From an uncultured Clostridia bacterium (GTDB taxonomy: Bacteria > Bacillota > Clostridia > UBA1381), in contig CANQKM010000009.1 of NCBI GenBank assembly GCA_947624485.1, positions 1 to 64,000 of the forward strand: DNA of 64,000 bases, written 5' to 3'. The position numbers were made by a program, and so were the translations under genes. Positions within the stretch are counted from its first letter, which is position 1; every line of letters starts with the position of its first letter. Of this stretch, positions 49,542 to 58,553 are shown piece after piece. Below the pieces are notes generated by a model. The model had not been told where the DNA came from and ran no database searches. It saw nothing but the letters and a program-made list of their open reading frames with translations.

Positions 49542-51542
49542 ATGGATTTTGTTATAAACGCGGGAACGCGTATAGAGTATGACGGCGCTGACAGCGCGGT
49601 GATCAACGCCGTAAATATGCTGTCGCGCGATATAAAAAAGAAATTTATCGAACCGACGCAAGGCAATATCATAAAACTTGTGCGTGACGCGTCGCTCGGC
49701 GAGGAGGAGTTTACCGTTACAGCCGGCGAAACGATGACAGTCGCCGCGTCGGACAGTCTCGGCTTCGTGTACGGACTGCTTTACATAAGCGAAAAATTCC
49801 TCGGTATACTGCCATTTTGGTTCTGGATGGATCAAAAAATCGAAAAGACGGACGGAATAACGGTAAAAGCGGGTGAGTACAAGTCTGTAAAGCCCGCCGT
49901 AAAGTACCGCGGATGGTTCATAAATGACGAGGTTCTCATAATGAAGTGGGCGGTTGACGGCGACAGCGAGGAGCCGTGGCGTATGGCATTTGAGGCGCTT
50001 CTGCGCTGCGGCGGCAACATGGTAATACCCGGTACTGACAAAAACTCGCGCCTGCACCGCCGCCTTGCCGCCGATATGGGACTGTGGATAACGCATCACC
50101 ACGCCGAACCGCTCGGCGCGGAAATGTTCGCGCGCGCGTACCCCGACCCTAAGCCCAACTACCTCGACTACCCCGACCTTTTCCAAAAGCTGTGGGAGGA
50201 CGCGGTAACCGAGCAGAAGGACGGCAGGACGATATGGTGTCTCGGCTTCCGCGGACAGGGCGACGCGCCGTTCTGGAGCCACGACACGAGCGGTAAATTC
50301 GACACCGACGAGAAGCGCGGCAAAATGATAAGCGATATAATAGAGCTTCAGCGGCGGATAGTGCTTAAACACGTCAAAAACCCCGTTTTCTGCACAAACC
50401 TCTACGGCGAGGTTATGGAGCTGTACGACAAGGGCTGCATAACACTGCCGGAGGACGTTATAAAAATAAGCGCGGACAACGGCTTCGGCAAAATGGTGAC
50501 GCGCCGCCGCGACAATCACACCGCGCGCGTGTCGTCCATGCCGAAGGAGCGGCAGAAAAGCGGCGGAATATATTACCACGTTTCGTTTTACGACCTGCAG
50601 GCGGCGAACCACATCACGATGTTCCCGAACAGCGTTGATTTCGTGGACAGGGAGCTTAGCGAGGTTGCGGAAAAGAACATGACCGACTACTGGCTCGTAA
50701 ACTGCTCGAATGTGCGCCCCCACGCGTATTTTCTCGACGCGGTGCGCAAAAAGTGGATGGGGGAGAGCGTGAGCGGCGAAACGCAAAGTGCGCAGTTCGC
50801 AGCCGATTACTACGGCGGAAACGCGGACGTCGCGGCGGTTTACCGAGATTATCACACAGCTATGATCAAATTCGGCAAACATGAGGACGAGCATGCGGGC
50901 GAGCAGTTTTACAACGATCCGATGCGCGTGGCGGTAAACGCTGTGTTCAAGGGTAAAAGCGACGTGCCGGGACTTAACTGGATTTCCGGCGAGGGTACGA
51001 TACGGGAGCAGGTAAAGAAGTATACCGATTTTGCCGCCGATAATTTGGATAACATTGCCGCGTTCTACGAGCGCTGCAAAAGCGTGAGCGAAAGGCTCAC
51101 GGGTGATGCAAAACGGCTTTTCGATTCGACGATTTTAATGCAGACCGCGATCCACCGCTATTGCACCGAGGGATTAAAGACATTCGGCGAGGGGTACGAG
51201 TACTACGCGGACGGCGACTACAAAAACGCGTTTATGACGTTCGGACGGTGCGCCGAGCTTTACAAAACGGCTAACCGCGTAATGCGCGGAAGCGAGTACG
51301 GCGTGTGGAAGGGCTTTTACTTTAACGACTGCTTCGCCGACATAAAGCACACGGCGTACATGGCTGAAAAAATAATGGGTTTGGCGCGCGAGATGGGCGA
51401 CAGCGCAAGCCACGTGCAGTGGTACCGCGATGCGGTGTACGCGGATGAGGACAGAAAAATAATGACGCTGCTCGTAAACGACAACCACATGACCGATTGG
51501 GAGCTTTACGAGGCGTTTAAGAGAAAGGAAAATGTAAAATGA
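49542..51542 (+). CDS. Glycoside hydrolase family 115 alpha-glucuronidase
   Basis: A 666-aa enzyme without a signal peptide. GH115 signatures: GFVYGLLYISEKFLGILPFW, VKPAVKYRGWFINDE, GTDKNSRLHRRLAADMGLWI, THHHAEPLGAEMFAR, GFRGQGDAPFW and ISADNGFGKMVTRR. GH115 removes (4-O-methyl)glucuronate from xylan side chains. Cytosolic placement implies imported oligosaccharides. Its stop overlaps a fructuronate-reductase gene, linking release of glucuronate to its use. AAAGGGGAT site at the ATG. Confidence 0.9.
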   Translation: MDFVINAGTRIEYDGADSAVINAVNMLSRDIKKKFIEPTQGNIIKLVRDASLGEEEFTVTAGETMTVAASDSLGFVYGLLYISEKFLGILPFWFWMDQKIEKTDGITVKAGEYKSVKPAVKYRGWFINDEVLIMKWAVDGDSEEPWRMAFEALLRCGGNMVIPGTDKNSRLHRRLAADMGLWITHHHAEPLGAEMFARAYPDPKPNYLDYPDLFQKLWEDAVTEQKDGRTIWCLGFRGQGDAPFWSHDTSGKFDTDEKRGKMISDIIELQRRIVLKHVKNPVFCTNLYGEVMELYDKGCITLPEDVIKISADNGFGKMVTRRRDNHTARVSSMPKERQKSGGIYYHVSFYDLQAANHITMFPNSVDFVDRELSEVAEKNMTDYWLVNCSNVRPHAYFLDAVRKKWMGESVSGETQSAQFAADYYGGNADVAAVYRDYHTAMIKFGKHEDEHAGEQFYNDPMRVAVNAVFKGKSDVPGLNWISGEGTIREQVKKYTDFAADNLDNIAAFYERCKSVSERLTGDAKRLFDSTILMQTAIHRYCTEGLKTFGEGYEYYADGDYKNAFMTFGRCAELYKTANRVMRGSEYGVWKGFYFNDCFADIKHTAYMAEKIMGLAREMGDSASHVQWYRDAVYADEDRKIMTLLVNDNHMTDWELYEAFKRKENVK

Positions 51543-53122
51543 AGCTGAATCTGAACGGAATCGCAGACCGCGCGGACTGGGAAAAGGCGGGTATCGCGCT
51601 GCCGCAGTTCGACATAACCGCCGTGCGCAGGCAGACAAAAAATTTCCCCGAATGGGTACATTTCGGCGCGGGAAATATTTTCCGCGGCTTTATCGGCTCG
51701 ATCGCGCAGCGGCTTCTCAATGCGGGCGAGATGAACACGGGCATAATCGCCGCCGAGAGCTTTGACTTTGACATTATCGACAAAATCTACGAGCCTTACG
51801 ACAATCTTACGCTTAACGTCCTCATGGGCAAAAGCTCCGACCTGCACGCCGAGGTGCTTGCGGGCATAGCCGAGGGCGTGAAGGCAGACGATTTCGGGCG
51901 GTTAAAGGAAATAGCCGAAAATCCGTCGCTTAAAATGATAAGCTTCACGATCACCGAAAAGGGCTACGCCGCGTCCGACGTAAACGGCAAACTGCTCCCC
52001 GTGGTGGAGAGCGATATCGCGAACGGTCCCGTGTCGCCGAAGCACACGATGAGCATAATCGCGGCTATGCTGTACGCGCGGTACAAAAGCTGTGAAACGC
52101 CGGTCGCCGTTGTCAGCATGGACAACTGCTCCCACAACGGCGAAAAGCTGCAGGACGGCGTTATGCGCGTCGTGAAGGGCTGGCTCGACAACGGCAGTGT
52201 GGACAACGACTTTGCCGCGTATATGACGCAGAAGGTGTCGTTCCCGTGGAGCATGATCGACAAGATAACGCCGCGCCCCGACGACAGCGTAAAAACGCGC
52301 CTTGAGGAAATGGGCGCGGAGGATATGCAGCCTGTCGTAACGGATAAGGGAACGTATATCGCGCCGTTTGTGAACGCCGAAATACCCGAATACCTCGTGA
52401 TCGAGGACGATTTCCCGAACGGCAGACCGCCGCTCGAAAAGGCGGGCGTGCATATGACGACGCGCGAAACGGTAAACAAGGCGGAGACGATGAAGGTGAC
52501 GACCTGCCTTAACCCCCTGCACACCGCTCTCGCCGTGTTCGGCTGTCTTTTGGGTTACAAGACGATCTGGGAGGAAATGAAGGACAATGACCTTGTAAAG
52601 CTCGTCCGCGCGGTGAGAGAAGAGGGCATGAAGGTCGTTGTGAATCCGGGCATAATCGATCCCGAGAAATTTGCGGACGAGGTCATAAACGACCGTCTCC
52701 CGAACCCGTATATCCCCGACGCGCCGCAGAGGATAGCGACCGACACGTCGCAGAAAATCCCCGTGCGCTACGGTGAGACGATCAAGGCGTACATGGTTTC
52801 GGACGAGCTTGAAGCGTCCGACCTAAACGCGATACCGCTCGTGATAGCGGGCTGGCTTCGCTACGCGCTCGCGGTTGACGACGAGGGCAATGCGTTTACG
52901 CCGTCGCCCGATCCGTCGCTTGCGGACGTGCAGAAGGCGCTCGGCGGCATACGATTGGGCGAGCCGCAGATAGACGATGAGGCACTGAAGCCGATACTCT
53001 CAAACGCAAACCTGTTCGGCGTTGATTTGTACGACGCGGATCTCGGCGGAAAGGTCGAGAACCTGTTCTCGCAGATGCTCGCCGGTACCGGCGCGGTACG
53101 GCTCGCGCTTAAAAATATATAA
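51539..53122 (+). CDS. uxuB: Fructuronate reductase / mannonate oxidoreductase
   Basis: A 527-aa mannitol-dehydrogenase-family enzyme. The N-terminal FGAGNIFRGFIGSIAQRLLN is the NAD-binding part, VVSMDNCSHNGEKLQDGV and TPRPDDSVKTRLE are typical of UxuB, and KVTTCLNPLHTALAVFG holds the catalytic region. It would reduce D-fructuronate to D-mannonate. Translated with GH115 (ATGA overlap). UxuA and UxaC are not in the window. Confidence 0.9.
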   Translation: MKLNLNGIADRADWEKAGIALPQFDITAVRRQTKNFPEWVHFGAGNIFRGFIGSIAQRLLNAGEMNTGIIAAESFDFDIIDKIYEPYDNLTLNVLMGKSSDLHAEVLAGIAEGVKADDFGRLKEIAENPSLKMISFTITEKGYAASDVNGKLLPVVESDIANGPVSPKHTMSIIAAMLYARYKSCETPVAVVSMDNCSHNGEKLQDGVMRVVKGWLDNGSVDNDFAAYMTQKVSFPWSMIDKITPRPDDSVKTRLEEMGAEDMQPVVTDKGTYIAPFVNAEIPEYLVIEDDFPNGRPPLEKAGVHMTTRETVNKAETMKVTTCLNPLHTALAVFGCLLGYKTIWEEMKDNDLVKLVRAVREEGMKVVVNPGIIDPEKFADEVINDRLPNPYIPDAPQRIATDTSQKIPVRYGETIKAYMVSDELEASDLNAIPLVIAGWLRYALAVDDEGNAFTPSPDPSLADVQKALGGIRLGEPQIDDEALKPILSNANLFGVDLYDADLGGKVENLFSQMLAGTGAVRLALKNI

Positions 53123-53124
53123 AT

Positions 53125-53155
53125 CAAAAACCGACGCTTTTAAGCGTCGGTTTTT
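53125..53155. terminator. Bidirectional terminator, uxuB / AbrB-like gene
   Basis: AAAACCGACGCTT / AAGCGTCGGTTTT hairpin between convergent genes. Confidence 0.88.
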
Positions 53156-53402
53156 ACATATTCGCCGCATTTTTCACAGCGGCGAGGCATTTTTTGCACA
53201 TAAATCTTCCGTTTCCGATTTCCGTCACCTTGTCGCTGCCGCCGCACACAAAGCAAACATTGCCGCTTTTGCGCAGCACAACGGCGTTTCCGTTTTTCAC
53301 CGCTTTAACCTCATCACCGTCACTGAGTCCGAGCATACTGATAAGCTCTTCGCCGAGACCTTCGATTACGTTTTTTCTTACATTAAAAATTTTTTCGGAC
53401 AT
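53154..53402 (-). CDS. AbrB-like protein with zinc ribbon
   Basis: An 82-aa protein. N-terminal ~45 residues (VIEGLGEELISMLGLSDGDE, VKAVKNGNAVVLRKS) have the SpoVT/AbrB swapped-hairpin style. A C-terminal zinc ribbon follows (CFVCGG...CKKC). GGGAGG fits the ATG at 53402; a longer frame would run into the adjacent RNA. Possible transition-state-type regulator. It lies directly downstream of two noncoding RNA units on the same strand. Confidence 0.75.
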   Translation of the reverse strand: MSEKIFNVRKNVIEGLGEELISMLGLSDGDEVKAVKNGNAVVLRKSGNVCFVCGGSDKVTEIGNGRFMCKKCLAAVKNAANM

Positions 53403-53433
53403 GTTTTTTACCTCCCATAGATACAGTTTTAAA

Positions 53434-53609
53434 TAAAAAATGCGCCGCAAAGCGACGCACAAAAAACGCCGCTTATATATATTTAATTGTATTGCGGTAC
53501 AACTCAATAATGGTTACAACGGTACACGATAAAAAACGCTGTCCAAAAAGCGGACGTTTTTTACATGGTAATAACCCGTTGTGACCACTATTAAATTATT
53601 GTACCGCAA
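53434..53609 (-). ncRNA. Structured noncoding RNA B
   Basis: Predicted ~175-nt transcript. Promoter -35 TTTACA (53638-53643), 17-bp spacer, -10 TATAAT (53615-53620). The 5' ATTGCGGTACAA pairs with the 3' TTGTACCGCAAT. AATAGTGGTCACAACGG pairs with CCGTTGTAACCATTATT next, and AAAAAACG...CGTTTTTT plus GTCC/GGAC close the top. The result is one long rod. The end is a TGCGtCGCtttGCGGCGCA hairpin plus T6. It shares its layout and the TGTAAAAAACGT motif with RNA A. Confidence 0.6.
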
Positions 53610-53614
53610 TCCTT

Positions 53615-53643
53615 ATTATATCATATTTACCGCCGGTTGTAAA
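53615..53643 (-). promoter_or_regulatory. Promoter of ncRNA B
   Basis: TTTACA, 17-bp spacer, TATAAT on the minus strand, just after the terminator of ncRNA A. Confidence 0.7.
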
Positions 53644-53651
53644 TACAAAAT

Positions 53652-53799
53652 AAAAAAAATGCGCCGCATCGCGGCGCATAAAAACGCCGCCTTTTGCTGC
53701 AACACAAATCAATACCCGCAAAGCGCGAATTATTAAGGCATACGTTTTTTTACAGTGTATGCGCTTTTGGGCAAAAATATACAGAGATTTGTGTTGCCC
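53652..53799 (-). ncRNA. Structured noncoding RNA A
   Basis: Predicted ~147-nt transcript. Perfect promoter TTGACA-17-TATAAT (53804-53832). The 5' GGCAACACAAATC pairs with the 3' GATTTGTGTTGC, then GCCCAAAAGCGC pairs with GCGCTTTGCGGG, then a GCATAC / GTATGC apex encloses TGTAAAAAAACGT. The tail is a TGCGCCGC-gat-GCGGCGCA terminator plus T8. There is no ribosome-binding site or convincing frame. The closed rod with internal loops resembles 6S-type RNAs in shape, not in recognised sequence. Confidence 0.6.
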
Positions 53800-53803
53800 A
53801 ATT

Positions 53804-53832
53804 ATTATACCATTGAAGCCGTTATTTGTCAA
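53804..53832 (-). promoter_or_regulatory. Promoter of ncRNA A
   Basis: Exact TTGACA and TATAAT with a 17-bp spacer on the minus strand. Confidence 0.8.
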
Positions 53833-53939
53833 TTTATACTATAATAAGTCGCCAAATTTTACATATATAATAATTGAAAAATGTGCGGAGCGGTGGTATA
53901 ATCTAATTATCTACAAGAAATTTCAAGGAGGATAATTCG

Positions 53940-55676
53940 ATGGGTTACAAGGAAACATATAACCGCTGGCTTACGAGCGACGTCGTTGACGACGACACAA
54001 AGGCGGAGCTTCGCGCCATTGCGGACAACGAAAAGGAGATAGAGGAGCGTTTTTACCGCGACCTTGAGTTCGGTACGGCTGGTATGAGAGGCATACTCGG
54101 CGCGGGTACGAACAGACTGAACATCTACAACGTGCGCCAGGCGAGCCAGGGCGTCGCGAAGTATGTTAAGTCGAGAGGCGAGGACGCGGCGAAGGCGGGC
54201 GTGCTTATCGGCTACGACACGCGTAATTTCTCGCGCGTGTTCGCGGAGGAAACGGCTAAGGTTCTGACCGCGGCGGGCGTTAAGGCGTATTTGTTCCCGA
54301 TAGTACATTCCGTGCCGGAGGTTTCGTTCGGCATAAGAGAATTGGGCTGTGCGGCTGGCGTTATGATTACCGCAAGCCACAACCCGAAGGAGTACAACGG
54401 CTACAAGGTTTACGGTCCGGACGGCGGACAGCTTCCGCCCGACGCGGCTGACGTTGTTGTGGCGGCGATAAACAGCTACGACATATTCGACGATGTAAAG
54501 TATATCCCGCTCGACGAGGCGAAGGAAAAGGGACTGCTCGAAATTCCGGGCAGCGAGCTTGACGAGAAATTTCTCGACGTTGTGCAGACGCAGCAGCAGA
54601 ACCCCGAGGCGGTCAAGGCTGTTGCCGACACGTTTAAGCTCATATACACGCCGCTCCACGGCACGGGTTCGCGTCCGGTACAGGCTATCTTAAAGCGCAT
54701 AGGCTTCAAAAACGTGCTTGTCGTTAAGGAGCAGGATACCGAGGACGGCAATTTCTCGACGGTCGTTTCGCCGAACCCCGAAAACAAAGAGGCGTTCGAC
54801 ATCGCTATCGAAATGGCGAAGCAGAACGACGTTGACGTTATCATAGGCACAGATCCCGACTGCGACCGCGTGGGTATCGTTGTCCGCGACGCGGACGGCG
54901 TTTACAGAACGCTCACCGGTAACCAGACGGGCGCGCTGCTCGTTGAGTATATTCTCCGTTCAAAGAAGGAAAAGGGCGTTCTCCCCGCCGACGGCGTTGT
55001 TATAAAGACAATCGTTACGACCGAGCTTGCGGCTGCGATCGCCGAGAGCTACGGCGTGGAGGTTATGAATGTTCTCACCGGCTTTAAGTACATCGGCGAG
55101 AAAATGACCGAGTTTGCCGAGAAGAAGAACCATACGTACCTCATCGGTTTTGAGGAAAGCTACGGCTACCTCGTCGGCACGCACGCGCGCGATAAGGACG
55201 GCGTTGTCGCGACAATGCTTATCGCGGAAATGGCGGCGTACTATAAGACAAAGGGCATGTCGCTTTACGAGGCGCTTATGGACGTGTACAAGAGATACGG
55301 CTATTACGCCGAAAAGACCGTTTCGTTCACGATGCCCGGCAAGGACGGCATGGAGAAAATGGCTGCGCTGCTTAAGGGCCTGCGCGAAAATCCGCCCGTA
55401 AAGGCTGCCGGTATGGATATTGTGCTTTACACCGATTACCAGTCGCAGACGGTCAAGGACACAAAGGGCAATGTTAAGCCGCTTACGGGACTGCCCAAGT
55501 CAAACGTGCTGAAGTACAACCTGTCGGATGATAAGACGTATTTCATCGTTCGTCCGTCGGGTACGGAGCCGAAGATCAAGATTTATCTCGGCACGTTCGC
55601 CGAGAGCTTCGAGGCTGCGACCGCGGAGATAGAGAAGGTTCTCGCAGATTGTAAGGAGCAGTTTGGACTTAATTGA
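53940..55676 (+). CDS. Phosphoglucomutase/phosphomannomutase (PgcA-like)
   Basis: A 578-aa alpha-D-phosphohexomutase interconverting hexose 1- and 6-phosphates. Motifs are FGTAGMRGILGAGTNRLNIY, the catalytic phosphoserine loop TASHNPKEYNGYKVYGPDGG, the magnesium loop GTDPDCDRVGI, sugar-binding GFEESYGYLVG and the phosphate loop RPSGTEPKIKIYLG. AAGGAGG precedes the ATG. The long form matches PgcA of Firmicutes. It is divergent from the ncRNA pair. Confidence 0.95.
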   Translation: MGYKETYNRWLTSDVVDDDTKAELRAIADNEKEIEERFYRDLEFGTAGMRGILGAGTNRLNIYNVRQASQGVAKYVKSRGEDAAKAGVLIGYDTRNFSRVFAEETAKVLTAAGVKAYLFPIVHSVPEVSFGIRELGCAAGVMITASHNPKEYNGYKVYGPDGGQLPPDAADVVVAAINSYDIFDDVKYIPLDEAKEKGLLEIPGSELDEKFLDVVQTQQQNPEAVKAVADTFKLIYTPLHGTGSRPVQAILKRIGFKNVLVVKEQDTEDGNFSTVVSPNPENKEAFDIAIEMAKQNDVDVIIGTDPDCDRVGIVVRDADGVYRTLTGNQTGALLVEYILRSKKEKGVLPADGVVIKTIVTTELAAAIAESYGVEVMNVLTGFKYIGEKMTEFAEKKNHTYLIGFEESYGYLVGTHARDKDGVVATMLIAEMAAYYKTKGMSLYEALMDVYKRYGYYAEKTVSFTMPGKDGMEKMAALLKGLRENPPVKAAGMDIVLYTDYQSQTVKDTKGNVKPLTGLPKSNVLKYNLSDDKTYFIVRPSGTEPKIKIYLGTFAESFEAATAEIEKVLADCKEQFGLN

Positions 55677-55727
55677 TAGCGATATATTATATAAGAAGAA
55701 ATTGCCATATTTGGCGGCAAATCGTTA

Positions 55728-55837
55728 GCCTCTCCTTGAGGAGAGGTGTTATCGCGAAGCGATGACGGAGAGGTGGCAACGAATTTTCAAAACCACCTCT
55801 CAGTCGCCTACGGCGACAGCTCCCCTCAAGGGGAGCC
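55728..55837 (+). repeat. Palindromic intergenic repeat family, copy 4
   Basis: GCCTCTCCTTGAGGAGAGG, core hairpin ATCGCgaaGCGAT, GACGGAGAGGTGG, AT centre, CCACCTCTCAGTCGCC, CTCCCCTCAAGGGGAGCC. Nearly the same as copy 1. Confidence 0.87.
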
Positions 55838-55876
55838 TTTCATGGGGGATTCCTTTTCGATTTTTACAATGAATCC

Positions 55877-55921
55877 CTCCACCGCCTACGGCGGTCCTCC
55901 TCCCTTTGACAAGGGAGGCTA
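55877..55921. repeat. Related partial palindrome
   Basis: ACCGCCtacGGCGGT followed by CCTCCCTTtgacAAGGGAGGC. The module order resembles one half of the 110-bp repeat but the sequence differs. Confidence 0.5.
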
Positions 55922-55971
55922 ACATGGTTCGCCCCTACGGCGAAAATATATCACACAAGGGAGGGATTTCG

Positions 55972-56613
55972 ATGTACACGGTTGATCTGCACAATCACAC
56001 GGTTTTCAGCTATGACGGCTCAAACACGCCGGAGGAAATAATCGAAAACGCGATAAACTGCGGCGTGGACGTTATCGGAATCACCGACCACCAATTCTCG
56101 ATAGGCGAAAACCTACCGGCGTATTACCGTTATATCCGTCATTGTCAGCTTAAATACGCCGACAGGATACGCGTGCTGTGCGGTCTTGAAATAGGAACGC
56201 GTCCCGCGCCGCCCGAAAGTCTGCCGCGCGCGACGGAAATGTTTGACTATGTGCTGTTCGAGAGCCTCGACGATGAGCGCGCGATGGATTTTTACGAGTT
56301 TCTGGAGTGGCGCAGGCTGTTCAAGTGCAAGGTCGGACTGGCGCACGCCGATATATTTAAGCTCGGCGAGCGTTACGGCGCGGATATGTTAAAGGTGATG
56401 CGCAACAACGACATTTTCTGGGAGCTTAACACGTCGGGAAACTACATATATTATTATGATTTCCTCACGAACGAAAAAAAGCAGCGCGCCGTAAAGGAAA
56501 GCGGCATACCCGTATCGGTAGGCTCGGACACCCACGCGGTGAACGAGTACCGTAAAAAACAGGTGCGCCGCGCGAACGAGCTTCTGCAGAAGCTCGGCAT
56601 ACCGCTCCCGTAA
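55972..56613 (+). CDS. PHP-domain metal phosphoesterase
   Basis: A 213-aa PHP protein: MYTVDLHNHTVFSYDGSNTP, GITDHQFSIGENL, VLCGLEIGTRP, KVGLAHADIFKLG and PVSVGSDTHAVNEY supply the metal-binding His/Asp/Glu set. The short length and YcdX-like arrangement fit histidinol-phosphatase-like enzymes, but no his genes are near. GGGAGG precedes the ATG at 55972. Substrate unknown. Confidence 0.9.
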   Translation: MYTVDLHNHTVFSYDGSNTPEEIIENAINCGVDVIGITDHQFSIGENLPAYYRYIRHCQLKYADRIRVLCGLEIGTRPAPPESLPRATEMFDYVLFESLDDERAMDFYEFLEWRRLFKCKVGLAHADIFKLGERYGADMLKVMRNNDIFWELNTSGNYIYYYDFLTNEKKQRAVKESGIPVSVGSDTHAVNEYRKKQVRRANELLQKLGIPLP

Positions 56614-56626
56614 TAAGCTTTATATG

Positions 56627-56658
56627 CTCCGCCGACGTGTTTTGCGGCGGAGTTTTTT
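56627..56658 (+). terminator. Terminator of the PHP gene
   Basis: CTCCGCCG / CGGCGGAG stem plus T6. Confidence 0.88.
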
Positions 56659-56659
56659 C

Positions 56660-57018
56660 ATTGCGTGTCAATATTTTTTAAGAAATTTTTTTGGAAAAAT
56701 ATACCTCAAAAAGCGCATAGGACAGCGAGTTGTATCAATTTCTTCACAACTTCTTAAAAAAATGTAATCAATTTGTAATATCTTTCGTTGATTTCACCAT
56801 AATTTTCTCAATATGTAGATACTTTTCAAAAAAATTGTCAAGATTTTGTGGAAGTCAACTTTTTTATGTAAACAAAAAATGGAATAAAATGTAAAATTGG
56901 TAAACAAAATATCGTAATATTTCACTAAAATTACGCGATTATTTCAGGTAAATTACATTCAAATGACAAAAATAATACGAAAATTTTAAGATTCTTAACA
57001 TTTTTAAGTCAAAAAGGC
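56660..57018. other. AT-rich gap, no gene seen
   Basis: About 360 bp, very AT-rich with many AAAAATT/TTTTT tracts and no plausible gene. It lies directly upstream of the SLH-gene promoter and may act as an A-tract UP element or bent DNA. Confidence 0.5.
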
Positions 57019-57047
57019 TTGACAGCTTTTTTTTAAAGTGTTACAAT
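57019..57047 (+). promoter_or_regulatory. Promoter of the SLH-NlpC/P60 gene
   Basis: -35 TTGACA, 17-bp T-rich spacer, -10 TACAAT, leaving a ~100-nt leader. Confidence 0.75.
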
Positions 57048-57154
57048 ACATTCAGCGTCAAGGAAAAACGCAGAGAAACACATTCACACGGATAACCAAA
57101 CACAATGCGAACGTATAGGAAACATCTTTGGAATTGAGAAGGAGAGATTTTATC

Positions 57155-58477
57155 TTGAATATTACGAAAAAGATTATCTTATCTGTTATATCTATGTCAG
57201 CGGTGCTTGGCACGTCGGCTCTGGCGGCTGATTTAAGCGGCTGGGCGATATCCGATTATCAGCAGGCCAATGAGGCGGGACTTGTATCGTATTCGGTTGT
57301 ATCGAATAATCTTCATGACAGTATAACGCGTGAGGAATTTTGCGAGCTTGCTGTAAATCTGTACGAAAAGCTTACGGGAGAAGATATGGTTGAACCTCCG
57401 GTATCGCCGTTTACCGATACCGATTCCGTAGCGGTATCGCAGGCTTACGCCTACGGTATTGTTTCGGGTACGGGCGACGGAACGTTTACTCCCGACAGAC
57501 TTGTAAGAAGAGAGGAAATGGCAACGATGCTCGTAAGCACGCTTACGGCGAGCGAGGTTTCCTTTAACCTTTCGGACGGATATGAGGACGCGTACGTAAT
57601 CGACGCGTTCGCCGACTCGGACGAGGTCAGCTCTTGGGCTAAGCCTTCGGTCATTACAATGATAAACTACTCATTGATGAACGGGGTTGACGGCGAAAAT
57701 TTCGCACCCCTCGGTTCGACGACAAGAGAACAGGCAATATCGAGTATCAACCGTTTATACAATAAGTTCAGCGACACCGATTACACGCTTGCTCTTCCGG
57801 AAATAACGCTTCCCGAGGACGGAGCCGAAATCGAGGAGGGTGACTTCTCGGTAGCATGGACGCCGATAGACAGCGCGTGGGCGTATCACGTAATCATTAA
57901 GGACGCGGACGCCGACTCGGTACTTCTTTCGGATGTATACGACGAGAACAGCGTTACAATAGAAGGCGCTTCACTCGTGGTTGACAGAGATTATTCGATA
58001 ACGGTAGGCGCGGTGCTTTCGGACGGCAGCGAGGTTTACAGCCTCCCCGTAGACTTCAAATATAAGTCAAAGGCTCCGCTTGCAAATGAAGAGTACATAG
58101 CAGAGAATCCCATTGCGGGCAATTTGATCGATACTGCTGACGACTATCTCGGCGTACCGTACGTATGGGGCGGCACAAGTCCTTCGGGATTTGACTGCTC
58201 GGGCTTGGTGCAGTATGTATGCAGCTTAAACGGTATTTCGATACCGAGAGTGGCTGACGACCAGCTTCACGGACCGGGAACTTATGTGTCAAGAGCTCAG
58301 CTTGAACCAGGCGACCTCGTGTTCTTCGGCAGCGGCGACTACGCTTCACACGTTGGTATGTACGTGGGCGACGGCATGATGATCCACGCTCCCCACACCG
58401 GCGACGTTGTCAGATACACGTCGATCGACTCGTCTTACTATCAGTCAAGATTTTTGGGCGGTAAAAGGGTAATTTGA
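57155..58477 (+). CDS. SLH-domain NlpC/P60 endopeptidase
   Basis: A 440-aa exported cell-wall enzyme. Signal peptide MNITKKIILSVISMSAVLGT ends near ALAAD. SLH repeats follow at about 30-200 (FTDTDSVAVSQAYAYGIVSG, GTFTPDRLVRREEMATML). A Fn3-like linker is at about 220-310. The NlpC/P60 domain occupies the last 120 residues: catalytic Cys in SGFDCSGLVQYV, His in SHVGMYVGDG and the third polar residue in MIHAPHTGD. The TTG start at 57155 has GAAGGAGA upstream. It would anchor to the S-layer/wall and cut stem peptides. Confidence 0.92.
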   Translation: MNITKKIILSVISMSAVLGTSALAADLSGWAISDYQQANEAGLVSYSVVSNNLHDSITREEFCELAVNLYEKLTGEDMVEPPVSPFTDTDSVAVSQAYAYGIVSGTGDGTFTPDRLVRREEMATMLVSTLTASEVSFNLSDGYEDAYVIDAFADSDEVSSWAKPSVITMINYSLMNGVDGENFAPLGSTTREQAISSINRLYNKFSDTDYTLALPEITLPEDGAEIEEGDFSVAWTPIDSAWAYHVIIKDADADSVLLSDVYDENSVTIEGASLVVDRDYSITVGAVLSDGSEVYSLPVDFKYKSKAPLANEEYIAENPIAGNLIDTADDYLGVPYVWGGTSPSGFDCSGLVQYVCSLNGISIPRVADDQLHGPGTYVSRAQLEPGDLVFFGSGDYASHVGMYVGDGMMIHAPHTGDVVRYTSIDSSYYQSRFLGGKRVI

Positions 58478-58485
58478 GGATAATT

Positions 58486-58513
58486 AAAAAAGACGCTTCG
58501 GCGTCTTTTTTTT
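58486..58513 (+). terminator. Terminator of the SLH-NlpC/P60 gene
   Basis: AGACGC-ttcg-GCGTCT tetraloop hairpin plus T8. Confidence 0.9.
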
Positions 58514-58553
58514 GTGCCGCGGACACAAATTTAAAGAAAATTAAAAAAAACAC

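Noticed and set aside
53596-53832. 78-codon minus-strand frame
   Set aside because: It runs through the promoter, body and terminator of ncRNA A and the promoter of ncRNA B; no ribosome-binding site and no protein-like composition.
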